NCBI GenBank assembly: GCA_963555705.1
Contig: OY743182.1
Coordinates: forward strand, 54,316,592 to 54,380,591
DNA from: Ligustrum vulgare
Taxonomy: Eukaryota; Streptophyta; Magnoliopsida; Lamiales; Oleaceae
Length of the DNA stretch: 64,000 nucleotides
Direction: 5' to 3'
A program made the position numbers and the translations under genes. Below the pieces are notes generated by a model. It was not told where the DNA came from and did no database searches. It saw only the letters and a program-made list of their open reading frames with translations. Numbering within the stretch: position 1 is the first letter of the stretch; the number at the start of each line of letters is the position of its first letter. Positions 15,001 through 27,105 of this stretch are shown piece after piece.

Positions 15001-18000
15001 GATCAAAGAGAGACATTCGAATAATGGACAATCAGACCTGTTCAATGATTTCCGGTTCTCTATCAGCACCACATTCAAGAAGACACGCAAAAGAATCGGC
15101 AATCCTTTGAAGAAAGCTACAGTGTCAAAAAGTAAAAAGAAATTAAATTAAAGAACCAGAAGTGTAAAAGTCCGTCTTTGTTTTGCTACAAACAACTCAT
15201 TTGGACATGTAGACATTGTTTCGAGTTTCTACATAAAGGAAACCTTGATGCCCACCACACTTCCTCAGTAATATTGAATCGAAAATATGAACAGTGTCCC
15301 TATATAATAGAGTAAAAGAAGGTAGATTATTTCATCCACAAGGATTTCTCTAACAAATTTGATCACATAGAATCAGATGTCCTTCCCTTTTCCATCAACC
15401 TTGGTGCTTTTCTTCAATTACATTCTCCGGGAAATTAAGATTGCATGCGAGCTTTCCAAGCTCAATGTCCATGAAATTCAAGCCCAAACAAAAGGACCAT
15501 CAATCTCAGCTCATGCATCAAGAGTAATTAGTAGCCTGACGAGTGATGACTACAAATTGTTATCTTTGAAATAAGGTACTAGTATACTGCTTTACCGCGG
15601 TGGGATCTGACCGTAGGGTATGATTTATTTTATACAAAAAAATTGAAGAAATTCGATGAATTTTGGAGATTTTTTGATGAGTTTTGAAGGAATTTTGGTG
15701 TGAGCTAGTTTTTAAGACAATATCTATGCCTTTTTTTGCTCCGTATGAGAGAAAAACCTCCCTACGGTCGGTGATTAATTTTATATTTAAACCGTCAAGT
15801 GTTTCTTTGGAGATGAAAACTAAAACCAAGATGAAATTGTCTGGGCTCAAGTTCAAGACTCAGCTCAAACTTCATGTACTAAAACTTAAGACGAGTTTAA
15901 ACCTCAATGTGTTTTGCTAGGAAGAACGTAATCTCTGATGTGTAAAGCACCTAAGTCACGGAGTGTGGACTTAAATACCTTTAACTCAGAAACCAAGAAG
16001 TTAGTTGTCTCTGTATTTTTCCTTCGATTCAGATTGCAGTGTCACTAAGCTTCCTGACCTATGGTTCATTTTGGAAATTATACTCTTCCTCGTCATGCCT
16101 CTACAAAAAGTATTTTAATATCCTCAAAAGTTCACCTTACTGCAGAAAGGTAAAGTGCCATGATCTCTCCCTTATGGACAGTTAATGATATGCAATCATT
16201 CAAACATAGATGCAATGCAACTTTCACCATGAGTGTTACTTGCGCATGAATAGAAAGAAAATGAAAAACAAAATATTATTTAGATAGAAAAAGAATATGC
16301 AGTAGTAAAGATGAGAAATAATCTTGAAACAGGAAGGAGGACATACGGAATGAAATCTTCCAGAAGATCTCTAGATAAAGAAGCTACCAACCTACAAGGA
16401 ACCATAAATCACACGGTTTTGAGAATATAAATAAACAGAAAAGAATACAAAGTGAAGAGTCTGGCGTTGCAGAATCCAAGATTTATCTACTATTATTGTA
16501 AGTTGTCTTGTAAAATGCTGCAAGGTGTATAAATGCTAAAATTAACCATGGAACTAATCGCTGGGTACAAAATGCAATTGGGTTTATGCAACAGGCTTAT
16601 TTGGGAATGGGTCTATAAGAACAACAGAATCTGCTCATGCACAAGAGTGGATCAAGTTACACATACAAAAGAGTAATGGTCAATTTGGGACAGTTGTCCT
16701 GCGTAAAGCTTTTGAGAGTAGAGCTTTTGGTAATAGAGCTTTTATTTAAAAAAAAAAGCAATTGACTATTTGGTTGTGAATCTAAAAAGTGCTTTTGTAT
16801 AAATTTGTATTTACTTAATTGGGTTAGAAGTAGAAAATTTATTTATTCTACATAATAACGTATATTTTGTTGATTTTAAAGTTTCATTAAGCCTTTGGTT
16901 GGTGTATATTAAAATCAAATTTTTAGTAGATTTTGATAAAAGTTAGATAAAATGTGAAGTTGAAAAGTTCTGGGCAATGTTTAAAAAGGCAGAACTATGT
17001 ACTAAGGCGGTTTTCCTTTGTGAGGCGAGACGTAAGCCTCGAGACGGATGGAGGCGTAAGCACGCCTAAAAAAAAAATCATTCCAAAAATTATAAAATTA
17101 CACAAAAAATACAAACCATGTAACATATACTCAATTGAATATATATAGCATATCGATATACATGGAACATGGTGAACATAAATAACATATAAGTCAATTT
17201 TTAATAATATTTAAATATTTTTTTAATTTTTAATTTTAAAGTGCTGATAATTTTTTGTTTTATTTTTATAGTCTTTAAAATTATTTTTTTTTAAAAGCTA
17301 TTTTATGAGTGTTGCTACACCTACAAGAAATGGCAATATTATTTCTAATTTTTTTTTAATTTTAATTTTAATTTTTTAAATTCTAAATAATTATTATTTT
17401 TATTTTTGTACTTTTTAAAATATTTTAATTTATTTTTTATTTTTATAGTGAAAACAATTTTTATTTTTGGTCTATAGATTAGTTTAATTTTTTTTTTTTT
17501 TTATTTTTACATTCTAAAATTTTTGGGAGAATTTTTATATTATAAAATAGTTTTATTTTATTTTATTTTATTTTTAAAGTATTTAAAATATTTTTAAATT
17601 CAATTTTTAATTTTTTTTATTTTTTAGTGTAAATATTTTTTACTTTATTTTACTAACTAATTTCAAAATTTTATCAAATGACGTTTTCACTTCAGTCCAT
17701 TAGTCCATTTTCCAAAGATATATTCACTTCCCAACCCTCTGAAATGTTGTATCAATTTTCAAATGCATTTAAAACCAACAACCCTCATCCTGATATATCC
17801 CCATTTTCATCAAAAGCCTACTAGCTTCTTTAACACAGTCAAAAACGCCGCTGGACGGGAAAGAGATCGAAGTTTCCTCCTCAATAAGTGTGTAAACAAT
17901 GGCTTCTTTAACACAGTCAACACCTTCAAGTTTCATGCCCGCTGGACAAGAAGGCACGAAGGACCCGACCTGATCCCTAGAAGCTACTGCTTCCTCCTCC

Positions 18001-20955
18001 GGTAAGAAAAAATCTTCTCTTTCGGGAGGCGCACGCTTCATGCCTTGTGAGGCGCATGCTTTGAGGCGTGCGCCTCAGATTTTTGGGGCGGTCGCCTCTG
18101 TTTTTTCGCCTTAAAATTGTCGCCTCAAGGCAATACTCCCACGCCTCAGTTTGAGGCGCGCCCCTCCGCTTTATCTTTTCAAACCATGGTTCTAGGTCAG
18201 TGAAATATGTGGTGAGATTGATTGTTGACTTTGACTAAAATCTAAATTTTAATTGGTACCAAGCATGGAATAAATATAAATTATAATTTTTCGTAAAAGC
18301 TCAGCTAGAACTTTTTAGAGAAGCTCAAAATTTGGACTTCTCTAAAACAGCTTTAAAAAGCTGTTTTTTTGGTCAAAAAGTGCTTTTGAGTTTAGCGAAA
18401 CAATTAATACTTAAAACAAAAGAACTTTTAATCTTTAGAAAAGCACTTTTAGGCTTTGGAAAAATCCTTCCAAACACACACTAACTGGAAAATAAATACG
18501 CGCAGAACTACTCACGCCAAATTTGACCTTGTTATAGATGGTAATACAACAGCATTTATATTTCCCCAACAAATACCCTCATCTCAAAAAAGAACAAGAT
18601 ATTTTCCTTGCACAACGTTTTAACAAATGATACAACAGTATTTTCCCTGAAAATTCCAATCTTTTCATGTCAGTGAACTTTTAAAACAAAATATTTGACA
18701 TGTGATGATCTTGAGTATCAGTACAAAACGATAGATTATTTTAAATACAAGGTTCAAAATTAAACACTCCTTTCGGAACCAAATTATAATTAAAATATAA
18801 TTTTCAACCAAAGTCAACCATTAATTTCAACTGCACATTCATAACTACTACCTATTGTTATCAATACATTTCTAGGGACCACTGCTATTCCTATACATTT
18901 AAAAAATAAAATAAAATTATAATCACTTCATAATTTGGTGCCAACCGGAGGAATATTCTTCAGAATGCAATAAGACAAAGAATTCGTAAAAAGTCCGAAC
19001 AAGTGATGAAGAGAGATGTATTGGCTCTCCTTTATAATTTACTCCTTTTCGTATCAGTCCAAAGTACAAGGAGACAGATCAAAAAATTAAGAATCAATAC
19101 AAGGATATGCCTCATTCATCAAGCTTCCTCAATTAATTCAACCAAATCACAATTATACTGCAAATCCAATTGGCTCCTAATGTACAACATTACCTGAGTA
19201 TGGGTTCAAGTGATAATATCCCTCTCATTTTCAATCTAGAAAGGAGACTCGAGAGTATCAATTCCTTCTGCAATATAATTTGTGGCAATGTTTGTACCAA
19301 GGGAAACATTTCTTCATAAAATGACATAAAATCCTCGGCAGTGTTTATTTCCTGTGGTTCACGCCATAAGAAAGTTGGATGATAAAGAAAAAAATTCTCC
19401 GAACTGAAAATGGGAAAATTTAGACATGCAATTCACATATGGATAAATAATTGACCACTTTAGTTCTTTTTTGGGTCCAAAGCAAATGTGTACATTAGTA
19501 AAAATTCAAAATGATACATGTTATGTCCCACTTGAATAAAATTGTGGGTTGCCTGAACACAAAGGCAAAGGCAAAGACATGGCTATGATATCGATATCGT
19601 GTCATAAACGGTAGTTCATAGGTGCGGTCACGTCTTTATAGATATTTCATGTGTACTGTATTGAGTCAAAGAATATGGATAGCATTAAGACTTGTAAATG
19701 ACAGGACAAAAGAAGGCTGTGTGAAACAATTTAATAAATTATCAAAAATTGTAGATGAACATGTTTTTTGGACATGTTCAAGTGACATTTCTGACGTGTC
19801 ACCTCGGCATTGGTCAATGTCGGTGACCCACATCGGCATCAACCTATACCGAGATGACACCTAGGCATGTCATCCAAAAATGTAAAAAAATATGTATGTG
19901 TAGAATTACTCATAAATTATAAGAGGGTCCAGCATTAAGACATAAATTAACCAGACACGGATAGGCTAGGCGCAGATCAGTACTAAAATAAAAATAATCA
20001 GAGGAAATAATCTGAAAAGTTTCACATTCAAGCAACAAAACAAATGACTTGTATGTTCAACAATCTCATGAACCCAACAACCAAAAAACTCAAATTAAAC
20101 CATAACAGGTTGAAAATAATAAATTAGGTTATAACCCTCTTCTAACTTACATAACTCGTGTCATACACTGACATCAAAGTGACATCAAATTTCGTAAGTA
20201 CTAGCATTTTAATTTCCACGTCCAGCAACAGTGAGCACGGAGGGGCCGTTATTCACGACATCCTAAAAGGTTAAGATAAAATTACAATTGCATAAAGATG
20301 TACAGTATACATACCCTACATTCTATGAGGCAGTCACGGAAGAATGAGGAGCCCTCGGAAGGCTCGGCTTTTAATTGATCAAGACTTCGGTATACATCAA
20401 TGTCAATTTCCTCTATTCTTTGAGAAAATGTCTTGAACTGTACCAACAATATATATTAAAAGAAAAGAGAGAATCATTCAATAATCTGAATTTTAAAACA
20501 CACCCTAAAACAAAATGTGCATAATTGGATACATATATATATACAAGTCATAATAATAATAATAATTCATCGAAAGGCTAACTTTTTCACTGGACGAGGA
20601 GAACTGCAGCCAGATGCGGCGAGGGACGGGGCCAGGGCATCTAAACGAACATGTGAATACAAGCACGAGTAACAAACAAAAATACATGCGCCCATACACA
20701 TCATATTTACAATTCATCAAAGACATTTTTTTTTTTTTGGGGAAGGTGGGAACTCCAACCAGACAAAAACTATTCAAGATTTTCAATTTTCAAACACATA
20801 TACCCACATACACCAGTACAAAGTTACATATGCACCCAAACAGAGATATGTAGTTCGTCAAAGACTCGTTTTTCTCGAATACTTACTGTAAAGCGACGGT
20901 GAACAGAGGACTGATTCAACGACTTCACTGCACGAGTATCCGAATGATTAGCCAT
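1..20955 (-). CDS. UTP20: UTP20-like small-subunit processome protein, 26 exons, 3' end beyond the window
   Basis: Nucleolar HEAT/ARM-repeat scaffold of the U3 snoRNP small-subunit processome, needed for 18S pre-rRNA processing. It starts with MANHSDTRAVKSLNQ. Exons on the minus strand: 20955-20887, 20437-20315, 19351-19194, 16391-16347, 15116-15038, 14954-14881, 14333-14227, 13459-13277, 12799-12596, 12519-12294, 12161-12087, 11975-11633, 11263-11100, 10983-10734, 10655-10313, 9999-9819, 9724-9587, 9309-9048, 8904-8476, 7134-6674, 3436-3300, 3194-3013, 2937-2578, 1648-1523, 1437-1372 and 1281 to below 1. All junctions are GT/AG and keep phase, giving about 2,022 codons; the last exon is open for 427 codons to the window edge. 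Family hallmarks are FKTFSQRIEEIDIDVYRSL near the N-terminus and CHADKGVRLSTLRILCHYEPL, the start of the DRIM region. Family members are about 2,600 aa, so the C-terminal quarter is missing. No internal stop or frameshift is seen. The identification is from recalled family similarity; the splice sites are read directly. Confidence 0.94.
3437..6673 (-). other. Large UTP20 intron (exon 20 to 21) with repeat debris
   Basis: A 3.2-kb intron without conserved coding sequence. It contains a MITE-like block (4063-4246). At about 4672-4683 there is a TATA-like actataaaaagg followed by CT-rich DNA, which resembles a retrotransposon promoter fragment. A further stretch (about 5110-5440) has loosely inverted ends of the type gtgtccgataggcg / gtgtctgacacgg. 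The short ORFs here have no recognisable similarity and are probably chance. Confidence 0.6.
4063..4246. repeat. MITE-like element in UTP20 intron
   Basis: The ends are imperfect inverted repeats: gcccttgtttgagaccc on the left, and the complement of gggtaccaaacagggct on the right. The AT-rich interior is related to a segment present twice elsewhere in the window (about 27285-27475 and 31150-31345), so this is a dispersed family. No clean target-site duplication could be fixed. Confidence 0.55.
7557..7664. repeat. Two-copy tandem duplication in UTP20 intron
   Basis: A unit beginning tctaattcctgtggta is repeated with a 60-bp period (7561 and 7621), followed in both copies by gggtgatata...aaatgaacta. 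It lies inside the intron between exons 19 and 20 and has no coding content. Confidence 0.7.
8168..8400. mobile_element. 233-bp element with near-perfect terminal inverted repeats
   Basis: It begins TGTAACGACCACG and ends with the exact complement, CGTGGTCGTTACA; the inverted match continues imperfectly for about 22 bp. The ends are TG...CA. It sits in a UTP20 intron. The flanking bases (tcaaaaa / aagaaca) show no convincing target duplication. It could be a MITE, or a very short LTR-derived fragment; internal capacity is too small for any protein. Confidence 0.65.
13537..13709. mobile_element. Tourist-like MITE in UTP20 intron
   Basis: The terminal inverted repeats are gcctctgtttgac and the complement of gtcaaacataggc. 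Both ends are flanked by TTA, the 3-bp target duplication typical of PIF/Harbinger-derived Tourist MITEs. It is 173 bp, AT-rich and non-coding, and lies between exons 7 and 8. Confidence 0.75.
16680..18480. repeat. Nested repeat in UTP20 intron 3
   Basis: The outer sequence (about 16680-16960 and 18200-18480) carries repeated aaagctttt / aaaagcactttta motifs and ends near ccaaacacacac, resembling common plant hAT-like MITEs. It is split by an inner block (16987-18197) whose ends are loosely inverted: cagaactatg...aaggcgg on the left, ccgctttatc...ccatggttctag on the right. The inner block is bordered by GAGGCG/CGCCTC-rich sequence and encloses a T/A-rich low-complexity stretch (17200-17660). 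Family assignments are inference. Confidence 0.5.
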
Positions 20956-21289
20956 AACCAAATTTTGAATTCAGTAAGTGGTGTTATTCCGTCGTTAGTC
21001 GTACGCACTACAAGCCAAACCAAAAAAAGAAAAAAAAAAAGTTAAAGAAAACTTGCACACAGAAAAAGCTTGAATTTCTACCATATCGGTTTAAAGTGCT
21101 TGCCTGTGCTTATTAAATTGCTGGTGTTGCTGGCAGTCCAGAAGTCGATGATCTCGAGCAGACGCCGAGTAGTTCCTGGAGTGGGAGGATGACTTTTCTA
21201 ATTGGAAGGATTTTGCAACGGTGCAATTTTTTCGCGTTTTCTTTGAATACTGCATCATTTTAATGATATTAATTAATTAATTAATACCG
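20956..21289 (-). promoter_or_regulatory. UTP20 5' flank
   Basis: This is the sequence immediately upstream of the start codon. It is short before LTR-derived DNA begins on its far side. I see no clear TATA box and no splice-site pair indicating a further 5' exon, so the transcription start is not determined. An attaattaattaattaat run lies at about 21268-21286. Confidence 0.45.
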
Positions 21290-22000
21290 TGATATAATTA
21301 AAAACGTAATATAAAAGTCGATTTAATATTATATTTGTGTGTGTGTGTGTGTGTGTGAAAGTGTGTGCAGGTGCGTGCGTTGTGTGAAGGGGGCGAAATA
21401 GGGCCTCACCGAGGGCTGTGTAGTGGTGGAGGCCGAGGTTGTGGTCGCTGGTGGTAGTGATGGTGGCTTCTGGTGCAGTGGCGACGGTGAGAATCCTGAG
21501 GGAGAGTGATTGGCTGCTTTTTTTTGGAGAGAGGCGAGAGTAGAGATCGCGAGGGAGGGAGGCGATATGAGAGAGAGGGTGATGTCTGATCGTTTAGGTA
21601 ACGGGTTAGGGTTAAATTTTGATTTCTCTAGAAATTTGCAAGTTCAACCCCCCAACTCTCACAATGAGTATAAGTCAGTCCCAAACTTCTATTAAATCTC
21701 CAATTACCACTAAACTTTCCCCCAATTTCAACTCAATGTATTTTGGCCATAAACAAATTTAAATAAATTGAAATAAGCATCCTTAGCAATTAAAATAAAC
21801 ATTTAGACACATAATTGGACGTAAAAATTTATAAACTTTTTAATTGGCACATTGATCGAAACGGCGTCCAAGTCCTTCCACTGCAAAATAATTCAAATTA
21901 TTGACATTAAAGATCATAAATTTATAATTTATAATAACATTAACATAAATATTACGTGAAATTTAAAAAGTTGCACATAAAAATGAAAAGCGGTATTACA
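21290..22000 (-). mobile_element. LTR remnant (minus strand), same family as the LTR at 61601
   Basis: Read on the minus strand from 22000 it begins TGTAATACCG. It then matches the plus-strand LTR at 61601 in order: a segment containing gcagtggaagga.ttggacgccgt...gatcaatgtgccaattaaaa; a segment before a CT-rich leader; a GC-rich exon-like stretch; a GGTGAGG/GGTAAGG donor-like site; and an ACACAC-rich tract. Only the 5' portion of the LTR is present. Its promoter reads toward the UTP20 start codon. Confidence 0.7.
21335..21358. repeat. (TG)n microsatellite
   Basis: A run of about a dozen uninterrupted TG dinucleotides. It lies inside the LTR remnant upstream of UTP20, at the position equivalent to the CACACA-rich stretch of the related LTR near 62215. 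Confidence 0.85.
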
Positions 22001-22677
22001 TATGTGCAAATCTAAGTTGTGGTGTCAATTAATCAAGATAACAATTATCAAGAATAAATTAACAAATGATTAATACGTATAATGAGAGTGGCATTAACAA
22101 AAGATTCTTCAAAAATATCATTTCAAGAATTGTGATGTTGACCACAAAATCTAGTAGGATCTTGGATCAACAATATTATAAAAGTTGATCCAATATTCTA
22201 GAAGATGAGAAATTGAATCGAATATCATATAATAAAAAACTTGTATTTCAAATCAAAGTAAAATATAATGAATTACATACATGTTCAAATCAGAGTGCAA
22301 AAAAAAATGAATATTCTGGAGGATGAAAAATTGAATTAAAGTGAAATATGTTGGATATACACATATATGTTAAAATTAAAGTACAAAAAATAAAAGAAAA
22401 AAATAAATATGAAAAAATCGAAATAACCAATTGAAAAAAAATGGCTCAAATGGTTTATATGGCTCAAATGGTTTATACGGCTCAAATCGACTTACATGGC
22501 TTCAAATTGGCTTGATGGCTAATGAATAGTGAAATTTAAACCAACTCTTTATATATACTAGTGTTACACCGGTGAGATGCACGATCATTTGTTACTCATA
22601 TATATTGAATTTATATTTTAACATATGAAATGAATATTTATTTAAAAATGAGAAATGAAGGAAGAAAATTAATTACA
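22001..22677. other. Non-coding AT-rich spacer
   Basis: No gene is seen. A short tandem atggctcaaatggtttata motif occurs at about 22441-22500. A motif ctagtgttacaccggtgagatgcacg at about 22558-22583 resembles one at 45728-45753 and is probably the end of a dispersed element. Confidence 0.5.
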
Positions 22678-23499
22678 AATGTTGTAACGCCCCGAATTCT
22701 AATAACCTGGGACGCCACTCCTCCTTTAAATCTAATTTTATTGCGAAAAATAATTGAATTCCAAATATCATATTTATTTACAAATTTGCAACAGTAAACA
22801 AATTAAATTTGATAAATTCATAAAATATTTAAATCTTAATTTTCAAAGAAAGTAACAACAAAATAATTAAATTGACGATGTTCATAAACTTTAAATCTAA
22901 ATTTTTCGAAGAAAAGTAACGATAAATAATTAAATTGACAATATTCACAAATCGTGACTTTCAAAAAAAATAATATAATTTCATTATTAATATGCTACCA
23001 ATGCCCTTTAATTCGTCACCATATCCGAAATCTGCAATAGCTGTTAAAAATGGAATGAGCATTTCGAAAGAAATACTCAGTAGACTCATCGCCAATAATT
23101 AATTTATAGAATAATTGAATACATAATTATGTAACTAATACAGTGATCACGTCATCATAATCATAGGCTCTTTAAAAATCATAGGGTGTGGGTAGTCTCG
23201 TCTCATGCATTTAAGCATTTAAGTCATGCATAACCACATTAATTTCTCATGCATTCAAGCATTTAAATTATGCATAACCACATTCTGATTTTTATCTCAT
23301 AAGAGATATTCTTGTCTCATGCATCAAAGCATTTAAATCACGTAAAGTACACACAATACATGCAATTATAATTTAAACTAATTAGTGGGGACGAGTCTAC
23401 CTCAATATTGCGAGTTCGAAAGTAGAGCGAAAAATATCACGTTAATCCTTTAAATCTCCGAACACTTCGTCTAGCCAAAAAAAAATTAAACTAATTTAG

Positions 23500-23745
23500 T
23501 ACCTTTGAAATTTATAGATTAAAGTGATAAATAAAGTTTAGGGACTAAATTGAAATTTATGAATCTAGGGGCTGAAATAATATTTTCAAAACTTATGGAC
23601 TGATTGGAAAACATTTTAAAACTCAATAGGGGTTGACTGAACAAATCTTAAAACTGCTAGGGCTGATAATATGTTTTTAAAAACATCAGGGACTGAAATA
23701 AATGTTTTTCAAAACATAAGGACTAAAGGATAATATTTCAGAACT
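23500..23745. repeat. Degenerate internal repeats in the LTR-like block
   Basis: There are at least five diverged copies of a 30-45-bp unit containing gggactgaaataa / gggactaaattg and (t)tttcaaaac. They look like old tandem expansions of LTR sequence and have no coding content. Confidence 0.6.
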
Positions 23746-25827
23746 TTAAATTATAAAAAATATCTATATATCTCATTTCTCCCTCTCTCTCCCTCTCTCT
23801 AAAATCGGTACAGAGGAGAGAAGAGGGGGAACCCCGGCCCTCCCGGTACTAGCGCTCCAGCGCCCTTAGTCGGCGCTACGCCGGTGGGGATGCAGCCATC
23901 ACGTGGCGGCTGCGAAGATGGGTAGAGGGATGGCGACTAAAAAAGATTTGGGGCTAATTTGGTGTAAAAATCGAAGGAAATCCGAGGCTAGTAGTTCGAG
24001 TTCGGGGATGTGGTTTTTCCGGCGACATTAGTAGCCGGTGACTGAGGTGTGTTAATGGGTTCTATTTATTTATTTTTTTGTTTTGGGCCTGTTTTGGATT
24101 TGATTGGGGATCGGGCAGTGGTGGTCCATCTGTGTGTGGGTTAGGGCAGAAGTGGTGGTGTTCGTTTGGGCGGCGGAGGATAATGAGGTGGACTGCGGTG
24201 ATTCGACAGTGGCTCGATGGGTGGCCGAGTTGAGTGGTTTGCACGGTGGCGTGGTGGCGGTTGATAGTTGCGGGTTTTGATTTTTGGATTCTTGGAGTCG
24301 GGGCAATGGGCTCAGTGGTGGTCTACTCGATTTTGGTTTGGGAAAAGGCTGTCTCGGTTATTGCTTGTGTTCGAATTGAGTGGCTGATTCTGTTGTTTTG
24401 GGTATATGAAATCTGCTGTTGCAGATTGTGTTTGTGATGGTGGAATTGGTGTTGATTTCTAGTGGTGATGGTGCGGACGGTTCGAATGGCAGAGGCGGTG
24501 GGTTAGGCAGTGAGTTCGCGGTTTTTGGAAGGTGGGAGGAAGAATGTTACCTTGCTGGAGTTGTTTGTGTGTATCGTGGGAATGAGTTGTCTGTGTGTAT
24601 CGTGGGAATGAGGTGAGGATTTTAATGGTTGATTGTGTATTAAACATGGAAATTTAGGTTAAATCTTGGTTGATGGAAGACTTGTAAAAATTTTGAAAAT
24701 GAGTATCGATTGTGTAAGGAAAGACTAGAAGGAAGAAGTGGTTGAATTGGTTGGACCAAGAAATAATTGATTGAGTTTTAAATATGCTTGATGATTGTTA
24801 TTGACATTTGGGCTTATGGAATTGGACTTAAAATAAGTGGAAATTACACCCATCTCTACTTTTAAAAATCAAAATTCATAAATAAGATGAAATCTATGTA
24901 ACTTCAAAAATCAGGTTGTATTATAATTTTAACAATTAATTAATAAATTAAAATAATAATATTCTAAAATTAAGTAATTATCAACCCTATCACAACCACA
25001 CCTAAACTACCCGCCGTCTATATACCACCATACGCTCTCCCTCTCTAAATCTGAAGACCAAGCACCAAACCCACGGCCACAACCCACACTGTCGAACTTC
25101 CGCCACTCTTCAAACGTCGTCGGAAAGACCGTTGCTGGCTTGTGACCTTGATTTTGGATCTGATGAGATAGACACGTGATTGGCGATTTCAAGGTAAGGG
25201 TGTGTTGCGGACTTGCGGCTTACCTCGAGGCAGCATCGTCGTTGTTACTTCAATCAAGCAATGACCCCACTGCGTCGATCTATCAACGGCCATTAGAAGT
25301 CAGATCTCAGCAGCGGCTCCGTTTTGCCCAGATGATGAAGACAAATCTCGTGCTACCCCACTGCAATGTTCCATGTGGCTCTGTTTTCTTCTTTATTTTC
25401 TGTTATTGGTTGGATGCTTGATATTTGGAATTCAGAATTTGGAGAAGGGAGGGGAGAAGCGATGGTGTTGCAGCCGGCTTGAAGTGGCGGCGATGGTGAA
25501 GCCGGCGAGGGAGTGGAATTTTCGTATTGGAATTTTGAACATTGCGGTGGTCTTTTGAAGGTGGTAGTGGTTCTGGGCCTTCTAGCGATGGTGAGGGTAG
25601 TTCTGGCGATGATTCTGCTATCGGTGGTTGCGGTGGCTGCGGTAGCAGGTGATTGAGGGGTGGGGCTGTGTTGTGAGTCGTGATTGCGGCAACGGTTGAG
25701 GTGTTGATCGTGACGGCTGCGTAGTGATTGTGGCGGTTACGAAGACGGCGTTGAGTTGTGGGGGTGCCGGATAAGGAGGTGACGATGGTGGCGACTTGGG
25801 CGGCGGCTTGGGCTGTGGATGCTTGAG

Positions 25828-26160
25828 ATTTGTGTGACCTAATAATTTGACATTTGTGTGACCTAATAATTTAGTAATATGTGATCTTGAAATCAGTTGG
25901 GGAAATTGTGACCTAATAATTTAATACGTTGTGACTTGTGAAATAGAAAAACGTGAGATTGACTAATTTGACATTTAAGTGGCGTAATGATTTAGTAATT
26001 TGTGACCTCGAAATTAGTTGTGAAACTTGTGACCTAATAATTTAATACGTTGTGACCTAGAAAAAAGTTCGGATTGACTAATTTGATATTTGTGTGACCT
26101 AATGATTTATTAAATTGTGACCTTGAAATCAGTTGTGAAACTTGTGACCTAAAAGATTTG
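25828..26160. repeat. Degenerate tandem repeat, TGTGACCTAATAATTT
   Basis: The phrase tgtgacctaataattt, or close variants, recurs about eight times, arranged in larger ~115-bp units that also contain gtgaccttgaaatcagttg. It lies within the 3.9-kb LTR-like block. Confidence 0.75.
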
Positions 26161-26600
26161 TGTTTGTGACATGAAATTATGCAATGTTGTGACTTTAATA
26201 TGTATAATTAATAAATTATTTTTAATTATTTAAAATAATTAATTAATATTGACTAAAACCTGATTTTTGAATATATATAGGTTTTGCCTTATTTTTGAAA
26301 TCTATATTTGTAAACACCTTACTTGTGTATTTTTCCCCTAAAATAAATAAGAACTTGGACTCAAAATAATTTGAATTAACATAATTAAAATTTGGACTTG
26401 TGATAAAATGTGACTTTCGAATACTTTTGATAAAAATTGAAATTTGACTAAGATTTTAAATAAATTAAATTTTCCCTAAATTGGCTAGTCGGTCACGTTC
26501 TAAAAATAAATAAATGGACAAGTTGGTAGCGACACGCATTTTAAAAATAAATAATTTTTATTTAAAATAAGTCAAGAAAATTCTCGATTGCTACAAATGT

Positions 26601-27105
26601 ACATTACACATTCCTTAATTTTTTTTTAAATTTTTTTTACTGTTTGTATGTTTATTGTTTCTGGAATTTATTTAAATATTTTAATTTGAATTGATTTAAA
26701 ACTTAAAATGGAAAAGAAAAATAAAATTTAAATAAAATTTGTAATAAGAAAAAAAAATAGATATATCTATGATATACGCTCAAAATTTTATTAAAATGAA
26801 AAATAAAAGAAAGAGAAAAATAGATTGATGAACGTTCTTATTTCATCTTCTTTCATTTTATATTTTTAAATAAAAATATTTATGTGATATTGAAAAAGTT
26901 ATTTTTTTTTATTTTTATGAATTGTAATTAATTTTGTAGAGGGGAAGACGAATCAAAAAAATTGTAAATAATTTTCTAGAGGGAAAGACGGATCAAGAAA
27001 TTTCGGGACCTGAAAAATTCAGCTATTTAAAATTCTGCATTCAATTAGATTATTTTTAAATCTGAATTTTGTCCAAAATGAATAATAAATAGTGAATTAA
27101 TATTA
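26601..27105. other. Non-coding AT-rich DNA
   Basis: No gene, RNA or clear element is seen. A short direct repeat (aattgtaaataattttctagaggg-like, about 26925-26990) is the only structure noted. Confidence 0.6.

Larger units (their letters stand above)
22683..26595 (-). mobile_element. 3.9-kb LTR-like block, probably a solo LTR
   Basis: It starts TGTAACGCCCCG and ends GATTGCTACA, and is flanked on both sides by the 5-bp direct repeat AATGT (22678-22682 and 26596-26600), the signature of LTR retroelement insertion. No gag or pol coding sequence is present. The minus orientation is inferred because the complement of 23020-23090 has an ACTGAGTATTTC...CTCATTCC segment comparable to the 3' part of the LTR near 63757. 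However, a TATA-like plus CT-rich module (23760-23815) and a second one (25010-25200) read on the plus strand. The interior has GC-rich stretches (23820-24600, 25190-25830) unlike the AT-rich surroundings. A deleted full element is an alternative to a solo LTR. Confidence 0.7.

Noticed and set aside
24062..24647. Several overlapping 60-80-codon frames on both strands.
   Set aside because: They lie in GC-rich LTR-like DNA, show low-complexity His/Pro or Gly/Val translations, and have no recognisable domain.
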